Origin: Lachnospiraceae bacterium | Lineage (GTDB): Bacteria; Bacillota; Clostridia; Lachnospirales; Lachnospiraceae | Assembly: GCA_016282215.1 (NCBI GenBank) | Contig: JAEEKC010000034.1 | Location: forward strand, 1-15,764 | Reading direction: 5' to 3' | Length of the DNA: 15,764 bases | Shown here: one piece after another, positions 1 to 6,812 of the stretch | How the letters are laid out: every line of letters begins with the position of its first letter | How positions within the stretch are numbered: the first letter of the stretch is position 1 | Made by a program: the position numbers and the translations under genes | Notes under the pieces: model-generated | Database searches by the model: none | What the model was told of the DNA's origin: nothing | What the model saw: the letters and a program-made list of their open reading frames with translations, nothing else

Positions 1-1
1 A

Positions 2-70
2 AAGCCCGCAATTCCGGAGCGGGTGTTCGGAGCGATCGAGAACGCGCTCGGAAATGTGGAAGAAGCGTAA
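2..70 (+). CDS. C-terminal end of a possible rightward gene (partial)
   Basis: Reading from base 2 gives 22 open codons ending in TAA at 68-70, with an acidic C-terminus ending GNVEEA. The gene would enter from the left edge. The frame is favoured because it stops about 60 bases before a hairpin terminator that works in both directions, as expected for the end of a convergent gene. The other two forward frames are also open over this short stretch, so the call is tentative. Too little protein is visible to name a family. Confidence 0.35.
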   Translation, partial: KPAIPERVFGAIENALGNVEEA

Positions 71-132
71 GATCTGTGAAGTGTAATTTCCGGAAAGTGA
101 GTGATAGCCGCTTGACTGAAATAATGATAAAA

Positions 133-160
133 AAAGGCTCGTCCAAGGGGACGGGCCTTT
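133..160. terminator. Bidirectional intrinsic terminator
   Basis: A 12-bp stem (AAAGGCTCGTCC with GGACGGGCCTTT, one G-T wobble) closes a four-base loop, AAGG. The left side is preceded by a run of A, which becomes a good U-tract for leftward transcription, and the right side is followed by TTTATTTCTT. It begins five bases beyond the purC stop codon, so it most clearly ends purC. It may also end the rightward gene whose stop is at 70. Confidence 0.85.
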
Positions 161-165
161 ATTTC

Positions 166-1038
166 TTACAGATCCTTTCCAGTCAGTAGCTTGTAACCCT
201 GCAGATATTTCTCGATTGTCTTATCCACGATCTCCTGAGGAAGGGTCCAGTCATGGTTTCCTTCGTTGGCTTTCAGCCAGTCTCTGGCGAACTGCTTATC
301 AAATGAAGGCTGTCCGTGTCCCGGCTCGTAGCCGTCAGCCGGCCAGAAACGGGAAGAATCCGGGGTCAGCATTTCGTCGCCGAGAACGATATTGCCGTCT
401 TCATCCAGACCAAATTCAAACTTGGTATCTGCGATGATGATACCGCGGGTCAGCGCATAGTCAGCACATTTTTTATACAGGGCAATTGTGCAGTCACGAA
501 GCTTTGCTGCATATTCTTCTCCCTTTCCGGGGAAGGCCTTTTCCAGATGAGCGATGCTCTGTTCATAGGAAATGTTTTCGTCATGATCACCGATCTCAGC
601 TTTGGTGGAAGGAGTATAGATAGGTTCAGGCAGCTTGTCGGATTCCTGAAGACCTTCGGGAAGGCGGATGCCGCAGACAGTGCCGTCTTTTTTGTAGCTG
701 GCCCAGCCGCTGCCGGTGATATAGCCGCGTACGATGCATTCGATGGGAAGCATATTCAGCTTTTTGCACATCATAGCCTTGCCTTCGAACTGCGGCTGTC
801 TGAAAAACTCAGGCATATCAGCCGTATCTACGCTGATCATGTGGTTTGGCAGAATGTCCCCCGTAAAGTCAAACCAGAACTTGGAGATCTGGGTCAGGAC
901 TTTTCCTTTCTGTTTGATCTCGTTATGAAGAATGACATCGAAGCAGCTGATGCGGTCGGTAGCGACCATGATCAGAGAATCGCCGTTGTCATAGATCTCG
1001 CGAACTTTTCCTTCTTTGATGGGTGTGAGTGTGGTCAT
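166..1038 (-). CDS. purC: Phosphoribosylaminoimidazole-succinocarboxamide synthase (SAICAR synthetase)
   Basis: Cytosolic purine-biosynthesis enzyme that joins CAIR and aspartate using ATP to form SAICAR. Family motifs are clear: GKVREIYD (residues 10-17), ATDRISCFDVI (26-36), IVRGYITGSGW (102-112), TPSTKAEIGDHDENIS (142-157), IIADTKFEFG (201-210) and DEMLTPDSSRFW (221-232), covering nucleotide and substrate binding regions. At 290 residues it is the long form, resembling yeast Ade1 more than the roughly 235-residue enzyme usual in Bacillus and many clostridia. The start is fixed by AAGGAGGAA at 1044-1052, about six bases upstream. It lies 131 bases downstream of a co-directional Fe-S protein gene, with no U-tract terminator between them, so read-through is possible. 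No other pur genes are in view. Confidence 0.97.
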   Translation of the reverse strand: MTTLTPIKEGKVREIYDNGDSLIMVATDRISCFDVILHNEIKQKGKVLTQISKFWFDFTGDILPNHMISVDTADMPEFFRQPQFEGKAMMCKKLNMLPIECIVRGYITGSGWASYKKDGTVCGIRLPEGLQESDKLPEPIYTPSTKAEIGDHDENISYEQSIAHLEKAFPGKGEEYAAKLRDCTIALYKKCADYALTRGIIIADTKFEFGLDEDGNIVLGDEMLTPDSSRFWPADGYEPGHGQPSFDKQFARDWLKANEGNHDWTLPQEIVDKTIEKYLQGYKLLTGKDL

Positions 1039-1086
1039 CGTATTTCCTCCTTGAATTTGTTGCTATATACTCCGCGGCTCCCCTTC

Positions 1087-1141
1087 GTTTCCGGATTTTC
1101 TGCTTCAGACGCAATTAGCGATTTGCAGAAAATCCGGAAAC
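1087..1141. repeat. Perfect 17-bp inverted repeat in the gap before purC
   Basis: GTTTCCGGATTTTCTGC (1087-1103) is perfectly complementary to the sequence at 1125-1141. A 21-base spacer separates the arms and itself contains a small CGC-AATTA-GCG dyad. The structure fills most of the gap between the stop of the large Fe-S protein and the start of purC. No T-run follows in the leftward direction, so it is not a standard intrinsic terminator. It could protect the 3' end of the upstream message, be a leader structure of purC, or be a copy of a dispersed palindromic element. Confidence 0.8.
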
Positions 1142-1169
1142 CTCCGGTGCGCCGTTCATTGATATTAAA

Positions 1170-4100
1170 TTAATTTTCGTTTGCCAGATTTCGGTTTGCG
1201 GTCGACAGCATCAGTTTGATACGGTTCAGCTGATTGACTTCGCTGGCGCCGGGATCGTAGTCGATGGCTACGATGTTGGCATCCGGAAAACGTCTGCGGA
1301 TCTCTTTGATCACGCCTTTTCCCACAACGTGGTTCGGCAGGCAGCCGAAGGGCTGGGTGCAGACGATGTTCGGCGTTCCGGAGTGGATCAGTTCGAGCAT
1401 TTCGCCGGTTAAGAACCATCCTTCACCGGTCTGGTTTCCGATGGAAACGATATCCTTGGCCATTTCAGCAAGGTCTGAGATCTTTGCAGGCGGATCAAAG
1501 TGCCTGGATGCGCGCAGGGCATCGGCTGCAGCGGAGCGGACGAATTCAACGCCGCGGATTCCGAGCTTGGAAGTGCGGGCCGTCTTTTTGCTGGTGCCGA
1601 GATGCTCGGCTTTATAAATCTGATTATAGAAGCAGTACTGCATAAAATCGATCAGATCCGGGCAAACGGCTTCGGCGCCTTCCGCCTCGAGAAGTTCTGC
1701 TAAGTAGTTATTCGCAGCCGGCAGGAACTTGACCAGGATCTCGCCGACGATGCCGACTCTCGGTTTCCTTTCCTCCGAAATGGGGATCTGATCAAAATCA
1801 TCCACGATCTTTTTGCAGAGCTTTCGGAAGGTAAACAGGGATAAGTGTTTTCCGAGGATATAATCCGCACAGATCTTGCGCCATTTATCATGACATTCGT
1901 TGACCGATCCGGGTACCAGCTCATAAGGACGCATGCGGTAAACGCATCGCATGAACAGATCACCGAAAACGCAGGCATAGGCACCGCGCATCAGCAGATC
2001 GACATTTAAATGAAAACCGGGATTGGTTTCGAGTCCCTTTGTCAGGTTCAGGGAGATGACAGGGATGTGCCCCATATTGGCTTTTGCCAGAGCGCGACGG
2101 ATAAAACCGAGGTAATTGGTAGCTCGGCAGCCACCGCCTGTCTGGGTGATGATCACAGCTACCTTGTTCAGGTCATATTTGCCGCTGGTCAGGGCATCCA
2201 TGATCTGTCCCACCACGATCAGGGAAGGATAGCAGGCATCGTTATTGACATATTTCAGTCCCGTATTGACCATGGATCTTGAGTCCGTAGGCAGGACATC
2301 GATATTGTAGCCGGCGGAACGGAAAGCTACTTCCAGCAGGTCGAAATGGAAAGGCGACATCTGCGGACAGAGGATCGTATATTCCTTTCGCATTTCTTCC
2401 GTAAATTCGTGGCGCACATAAGCGCTCGAATGGATCACGCGTTCTTCGTGTTTTCTGTCTTTGACGCGAAGAGCGGCCAGCAGGGAACGCACGCGGATCC
2501 GGGCGGCCCCGAGGTTGTTGACTTCGTCGATCTTCAGGCAGGTATAGATCTTATTGCTGGCTGCTAAGATATCATTGACCTGATCGGTTGTTACCGCATC
2601 CAGGCCGCAGCCAAAGGAGTTAAGCTGGATCAGGTCGAGATTATCAAGTCCCCGGACAAAAGCCGCAGCCGCATACAGACGGGAGTGATACATCCACTGG
2701 TCGGAAACGATCAGAGGACGTTCCGGAAAGCCTAAGTGTGAGACAGAGTCTTCTGTCAGCACGGCTACACCGTAAGAGGTGATCAGTTCGGGAATGCCGT
2801 GATTGATCTCGGGATCAATATGATAAGGACGGCCGGCAAGCACGATACCGTGACGGCCAGGCTGCTGTTTCAGCCATGCGAGAACTTCCTCACCTTTCTT
2901 TTTCATATCTTCTCTGGCATTTTCGAGTTCGTCCCAGGCAGCTCGGATGGCACTCTTAAGCTCCTGCATGGTGATCTCCGGAAATTCCGGTGCCAGAGCG
3001 GAATAGATCACATCCTTATCCTTGAAGGACATGAACGGATTATGCAAAACGGTCTTGCCCTGACCGATGGCTTCTACGTTGTTTTTGATATTCTCGGAAT
3101 AGGAGGTGACGATGGGGCAGTTATAATGATTGCCGCTGCCTTTTACCTCATCCCTTTCATAAAACAGGGCAGGATAGAAAATGTAACGGATGCCCTGGTT
3201 GATCAGCCACTGAATATGTCCATGCGCCAGTTTGGCCGGATAGCATTCCGATTCACTGGGAATGGATTCGATGCCCAGCTCATAAAGCTTATGCGTTGAA
3301 AGCGGTGAAAGGACGACCCGATAACCGAGCTTGGTGAAAAATGTATGCCAGAAAGGATAGTTCTCATACATATTCAAAACGCGGGGAATACCCACGATCC
3401 CACGGGGCGCGTCTTCCACAGGCAGGGATTCGTATTCAAAAATGCGTTTGAGCTTATATTCAAACAGATTGGGGATATTGTGCTTGTTCTTTTCTTTTCC
3501 GAGACCGCGTTCGCATCTGTTGCCCGAGATATAGGTACGGCCGCCGGTGAACTGATTGATGGTCAGACGGCAGTTGTTGGTACAGCCCTGGCATTTTGCC
3601 ATGCGGGTGGAAAACTCGAGCTTCTGCAATTTTTCATAGGAGAGCATGGTGCTTTCCACGGGAGCAGCATCGATATCATTGGCGACGGCCTGCTCTTTTT
3701 CATGAAAACGGTCTTTGGCGATCAGCGCAGCGCCGAAAGCACCCATGATGCCGGCAATATCGGGCCGGACAGCTTCACATCCTGCGATGATCTCGAAACT
3801 GCGAAGGACGGCGTCATTATAGAAGGTTCCGCCCTGTACCACGATCTTTTTGCCCAGGGATGACGCGTCGGAAACTTTGATCACCTTAAAGAGGGCGTTT
3901 TTGATAACGGAATAAGCAAGTCCTGCCGAAATGTCGGCAACGCTGGCACCTTCCTTTTGCGCCTGCTTTACTTTGGAGTTCATGAAAACGGTACATCTTG
4001 TACCAAGGTCAATGGGGTGGGCGGCAAAAAGCGCCTCGGAGGCAAAATCCGTTACCTGATAATTTAAGGAATTTGCGAAGTTTTCAATAAAGGAACCGCA

Positions 4101-5471
4101 GCCGGAGGAGCAGGCCTCATTTAAGAGGACAGAATCCACGGTGCCGTTCTTGATCTTGATGCATTTCATGTCCTGTCCGCCGATGTCAAGGATACAATCC
4201 ACATCGGGGGAGAAAAATGCCGCCGCATTGTAATGGGCAACGGTTTCCACTTCGCCCTCATCGAGCAAAAAGGCTGCCTTCATCAGCGCTTCGCCGTAGC
4301 CGGTGGAGCAGGAGTGTTTGATACAAACGCCTGCCGGGAGTTTTTCATAGATATCGGAAAGTGCGCTGATCGCTGTCTGCAGCGGGCTTCCGTTATTGCC
4401 TGAATAGAAGGAATACAGAAGGGAGCCGTCCTCACCGATCAGCGCCATCTTGGTGGTGGTGGAACCGGCGTCGATGCCAAGGTAAGCATTGCCGCTGTAA
4501 GTGGCAAGGTCTTTTGCGTGAACCTTGGCGGCTTTATGTCTTGTCTGGAACAGTTCATATTCTGTTTTTGATGCAAACAGGGGTGAAAGCCTTTCTACTT
4601 CAAAAGCGATCTTTATCTCCTGTTTTAAGGTATCTAAAAGCTGTGTCAGCTGAATGGTCTTTTTCGCAGGATCAGCACAGAGCGCAGATCCGATGGCGGC
4701 AAACAAATGTGAGTTTTCCGGTGTGATGGCATGCTCATCATCTAATTTTAAGGTGCGGATGAAAGATGCCTTTAATTCCGATAAAAAGTGAAGAGGGCCG
4801 CCGAGGAAAGCGACATGTCCGCGGATCGGTTTGCCGCAGGCAAGTCCTGAGATGGTCTGATTGACCACCGCCTGGAAGATGGAGGCGGAAAGATCTTCTC
4901 TGGTAGCGCCGTCGTTGATCAGGGGTTGGATATCGGTTTTGGCAAATACGCCGCAGCGAGCTGCAATGGTATAAAGAGACTGATATCCCTTCGCATATTC
5001 ATTCAGGCCCGAAGCATCGGTCTGCAGAAGGGCGGCCATCTGATCGATAAAGGAACCGGTACCGCCGGCACAGATGCCGTTCATACGCTGTTCCACATTG
5101 CCGCCTTCAAAATAGATGATCTTGGCATCTTCGCCGCCAAGCTCGATGGCAACGTCCGTCTGGGGCGCAGCGTCTTTGAGGGCTGTGGAGACCGCAATGA
5201 CTTCCTGGGTAAAGGGAACCTCGATATAGTTTGCAAGTGCTAACCCGCCGGAGCCGGTGATCATGGGGGAAATGGGAATATCCCCGTGCCGGGAATAAGC
5301 ATCTGATAACAGATCGCGCAGGGTTTCGCGGATATTCGCGAAATGCCTTCTGTAATCAGAAAAGACCAGTTTGTTTTTGTAATCCAGAATAGCAACTTTG
5401 ACGGTTGTGGATCCGATATCAATGCCGACTGTATATGTGTTTTGATCCTTTTTGGAAACGGTAGTGCTCAT
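1170..5471 (-). CDS. Giant fused 2-hydroxyacyl-CoA dehydratase activase-type protein (two BadF/HgdC ASKHA domains plus DUF2229/dehydratase-like region)
   Basis: Cytosolic Fe-S protein of 1433 residues. Two ASKHA ATPase domains of the HgdC/BadF type lie in tandem. The first spans about 13-265, with phosphate motifs GIDIGSTTVK (16-25) and ELGGEDAK (110-117) and cysteines 134 and 173. The second spans about 329-585, with GIDAGSTTTK (332-341), DIGGQDMK (429-436) and cysteines 454, 458 and 493. A CxxCxxxC motif (627, 630, 634) with Cys653 follows, then a DUF2229-like section (about 690-910) and a cysteine-bearing dehydratase-like C-terminal part (Cys 955, 1035, 1080, 1115, 1371, 1377). Known activases use ATP to push one low-potential electron into a dehydratase. 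The substrate here is unknown. The start is ATG with GAGGA about 12 bases upstream. Family assignment is firm; the reaction is inferred. Confidence 0.9.
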   Translation of the reverse strand: MSTTVSKKDQNTYTVGIDIGSTTVKVAILDYKNKLVFSDYRRHFANIRETLRDLLSDAYSRHGDIPISPMITGSGGLALANYIEVPFTQEVIAVSTALKDAAPQTDVAIELGGEDAKIIYFEGGNVEQRMNGICAGGTGSFIDQMAALLQTDASGLNEYAKGYQSLYTIAARCGVFAKTDIQPLINDGATREDLSASIFQAVVNQTISGLACGKPIRGHVAFLGGPLHFLSELKASFIRTLKLDDEHAITPENSHLFAAIGSALCADPAKKTIQLTQLLDTLKQEIKIAFEVERLSPLFASKTEYELFQTRHKAAKVHAKDLATYSGNAYLGIDAGSTTTKMALIGEDGSLLYSFYSGNNGSPLQTAISALSDIYEKLPAGVCIKHSCSTGYGEALMKAAFLLDEGEVETVAHYNAAAFFSPDVDCILDIGGQDMKCIKIKNGTVDSVLLNEACSSGCGSFIENFANSLNYQVTDFASEALFAAHPIDLGTRCTVFMNSKVKQAQKEGASVADISAGLAYSVIKNALFKVIKVSDASSLGKKIVVQGGTFYNDAVLRSFEIIAGCEAVRPDIAGIMGAFGAALIAKDRFHEKEQAVANDIDAAPVESTMLSYEKLQKLEFSTRMAKCQGCTNNCRLTINQFTGGRTYISGNRCERGLGKEKNKHNIPNLFEYKLKRIFEYESLPVEDAPRGIVGIPRVLNMYENYPFWHTFFTKLGYRVVLSPLSTHKLYELGIESIPSESECYPAKLAHGHIQWLINQGIRYIFYPALFYERDEVKGSGNHYNCPIVTSYSENIKNNVEAIGQGKTVLHNPFMSFKDKDVIYSALAPEFPEITMQELKSAIRAAWDELENAREDMKKKGEEVLAWLKQQPGRHGIVLAGRPYHIDPEINHGIPELITSYGVAVLTEDSVSHLGFPERPLIVSDQWMYHSRLYAAAAFVRGLDNLDLIQLNSFGCGLDAVTTDQVNDILAASNKIYTCLKIDEVNNLGAARIRVRSLLAALRVKDRKHEERVIHSSAYVRHEFTEEMRKEYTILCPQMSPFHFDLLEVAFRSAGYNIDVLPTDSRSMVNTGLKYVNNDACYPSLIVVGQIMDALTSGKYDLNKVAVIITQTGGGCRATNYLGFIRRALAKANMGHIPVISLNLTKGLETNPGFHLNVDLLMRGAYACVFGDLFMRCVYRMRPYELVPGSVNECHDKWRKICADYILGKHLSLFTFRKLCKKIVDDFDQIPISEERKPRVGIVGEILVKFLPAANNYLAELLEAEGAEAVCPDLIDFMQYCFYNQIYKAEHLGTSKKTARTSKLGIRGVEFVRSAAADALRASRHFDPPAKISDLAEMAKDIVSIGNQTGEGWFLTGEMLELIHSGTPNIVCTQPFGCLPNHVVGKGVIKEIRRRFPDANIVAIDYDPGASEVNQLNRIKLMLSTANRNLANEN

Positions 5472-5561
5472 TTGAAATAAAAATCCTCATATCTTCATGT
5501 ATCATGTATCCTGCGGTCACGTTTTGCGCAAGATGTAGTGGTGCGGGCAAAAAACTGCCAC

Positions 5562-5590
5562 TTGCACACATTAGGATATTATAATATAAT
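5562..5590 (+). promoter_or_regulatory. Predicted sigma-A promoter for the rhomboid-like gene
   Basis: TTGCAC at 5562-5567 and a perfect TATAAT at 5585-5590 are separated by exactly 17 bases. Transcription would start near 5597, giving a leader of about 145 bases before the ATG at 5743. The -10 box is one base from the -10 box of the opposing promoter. Confidence 0.75.
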
Positions 5591-5606
5591 GTAGCGAAAA
5601 GTGCAA
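5578..5606 (-). promoter_or_regulatory. Predicted sigma-A promoter for the giant Fe-S protein gene
   Basis: On the minus strand, TTGCAC (5606-5601) and TATAAT (5583-5578) are separated by exactly 17 bases. This mirrors the rightward promoter, with which it shares most of its footprint. Transcription would start near 5571, leaving a leader of about 100 bases before the ATG at 5471. Confidence 0.7.
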
Positions 5607-5611
5607 TTATG

Positions 5612-5627
5612 AAAATTGCTCAATTTT
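5612..5627. promoter_or_regulatory. Small AT-rich dyad just inside the rightward leader
   Basis: AAAATTG, a two-base centre and CAATTTT form a perfect 16-base dyad. It lies about 15 bases after the predicted rightward start site and just upstream of the leftward -35 box. The location suits an operator able to affect both promoters, but no regulator is identified. Confidence 0.3.
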
Positions 5628-5742
5628 TGCTGAGATTGAACGAAATTTTTGATTGCAGGATTTATTATACATGTTTTTGAATAGAGTCATGGCCAATAAA
5701 GAAATGCAGAGCCGGGAAGCTATTCATTCAAAAAGGAGAATT

Positions 5743-6681
5743 ATGAACTGGCTGACGAAACTGGAAAAGAAGATCGGGAAATATGCGATCCCGAATCTGA
5801 CGCTTTATCTGATCATCTGTTACGCTTTTGGATATCTGATCCAGATCGTGAATTCGGATTTTTTAAGATATCTGACACTGGATCCTTATAAGATCTTTCA
5901 CGGTCAGGTATGGAGACTGCTGACCTGGGTGGTCGTCCCGCCCGGAAGCATCAGTATTTTCACCCTGATCATGCTGTATTTCTATTTTTCCATCGGCGCA
6001 ACGTTGGAGAGAACCTGGGGAACCTTCCGCTATAATGTATATCTGCTTGGCGGCATGCTGCTGACAGTCATCGGGGCCATCCTTTTTTATCTGGTCTGCC
6101 AGATTCCCGGTATCAAAGAGGCAATGCTGGAGGCGGCGATGCATTATGATCTGGGCAGCGCGGATCAGATCGCCGGGATCTGGGAGGTCGTATCCTCAAG
6201 CTTTTCTACCTATTATGTGAGCATGTCCATCATCCTGGCTTTTGCGGCAACCTTCCCGGATGTCCGGGTGCTGATCATGTTCATCCTGCCCATCAAGATC
6301 AAAGTGCTGGGCATTATTTACGGCATTATGCTCGGCGTCGAGTTCCTGCAGTGCGTTGTCGGTGCACTCAGGGCGCAGGATGCGCTGATGGCCTGCATCA
6401 GTGCGGGGCAGGGCGTCGCGATGCTGTTCTCCATGCTGGCCTTTGTGCTGTTCTTTGTAACGACGCGTTCGTCCTTCCGGACACCGAAGCAGAGAAAACG
6501 GGCAAAGGAATTTGAGCAGAAGATGCGTCCGCAGCCCTCGCAGGTATCCAAACACAAATGTGCGATCTGCGGCAGGACGGAGCGTCAGTTTCCGGATCTG
6601 GAATTCCGGTTCTGCAGTAAATGCAACGGAAACTATGAGTATTGCCAGGATCATATCTATACGCATAAACATGTGGAATAA
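5743..6681 (+). CDS. Rhomboid-like integral membrane protein with C-terminal Cys/His zinc motif, probably not a protease
   Basis: Predicted 312-residue membrane protein with about six hydrophobic segments (near 18-37, 70-87, 98-120, 157-175, 176-197 and 218-240). The stretch IGATLERTWGTFRYN (84-98) resembles the rhomboid L1/TM2 region. The GxSG catalytic serine motif is not recognisable: the likely TM4 reads STYYVSMSIILAFAATFPD. No histidine is seen in the last helix (SAGQGVAML), so proteolysis is unlikely. The C-terminal tail has CAIC (273-276), CSKC (291-294) and CQDHIYTHKH (301-310), a likely zinc site on the cytoplasmic side. The ATG at 5743 is chosen because AAGGAG lies four bases before it. 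An in-frame TTG at 5653 would add 30 polar residues but has no clear RBS. Function unknown. Confidence 0.82.
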   Translation: MNWLTKLEKKIGKYAIPNLTLYLIICYAFGYLIQIVNSDFLRYLTLDPYKIFHGQVWRLLTWVVVPPGSISIFTLIMLYFYFSIGATLERTWGTFRYNVYLLGGMLLTVIGAILFYLVCQIPGIKEAMLEAAMHYDLGSADQIAGIWEVVSSSFSTYYVSMSIILAFAATFPDVRVLIMFILPIKIKVLGIIYGIMLGVEFLQCVVGALRAQDALMACISAGQGVAMLFSMLAFVLFFVTTRSSFRTPKQRKRAKEFEQKMRPQPSQVSKHKCAICGRTERQFPDLEFRFCSKCNGNYEYCQDHIYTHKHVE

Positions 6682-6682
6682 G

Positions 6683-6792
6683 ATGATAATTAAGAACGGT
6701 ATAAAGCCCGCTATGAATATACGTAGCCGATAAACTAATGATAATTAAGAACAGTATAAAGCCCGCTATGAGTATACGTAGCCGATAAACTA
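6683..6792 (+). repeat. Tandem 55-bp direct repeat, two units
   Basis: Unit 1 (6683-6737) and unit 2 (6738-6792) match at 53 of 55 positions, differing at 6698/6753 and 6717/6772. A third unit begins at 6793 and breaks off into the ribosome binding site of the next gene. The array starts two bases after the stop codon of the rhomboid-like gene. Each unit contains ATAAAGCCC, the hairpin GCTATG/CGTAGC and GCCGATAAACTA. Related single copies lie before 11306 and 14301. Unit 1 lacks a ribosome binding site and looks like a local duplication of unit 2. Confidence 0.95.
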
Positions 6793-6807
6793 ATGATAAA
6801 TTAGGAG
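6754..6807 (+). promoter_or_regulatory. Candidate cis-regulatory element upstream of the sigma-like gene (gene-proximal copy)
   Basis: The order is AAAGCCC, hairpin 1 (6765-6770 with 6777-6782), GCCGATAAAC, then hairpin 2 (CTAAT 6790-6794, loop GATAA, ATTAG 6800-6804). Hairpin 2 ends inside the AGGAG ribosome binding site at 6803-6807, so folding could limit translation. The element could instead be a DNA promoter/operator: GCCGATAA equals the sigma-28 -10 consensus, but TAAA lies 20 bases upstream of it instead of about 15. No known riboswitch class was recognised. Confidence 0.5.
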
Positions 6808-6812
6808 AGCAT

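Noticed and set aside
71..130. Possible degenerate copy of the repeated element (GATAGCCG ... AATGATAA)
   Set aside because: Only the right half is loosely similar, no gene follows in that direction, and the hairpin is absent.
316..1173. 285-codon open frame on the plus strand opposite purC
   Set aside because: It is fully antisense to a clear purC with motifs along its length, has no RBS and its product matches no family I recognise.
2799..3863. Plus-strand open frames of about 170 codons opposite the giant Fe-S gene
   Set aside because: The minus-strand protein is continuous and conserved across this region; these frames lack ribosome binding sites.
5653..5742. TTG-initiated extension of the rhomboid-like protein
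   Set aside because: No convincing RBS precedes the TTG, whereas ATG 5743 has AAGGAG at ideal spacing and begins the conserved-looking part.
6683..6788. Two 16-codon open frames (MIIKNGIKPAMNIRSR type) within the tandem units, considered as leader peptides
   Set aside because: No RBS precedes them, and the other copies at 11239 and 14241 do not keep the frame, so the conservation is better explained at the DNA or RNA level.
6683..6792. CRISPR array
   Set aside because: The two units are contiguous with no unique spacers and no cas genes are nearby.
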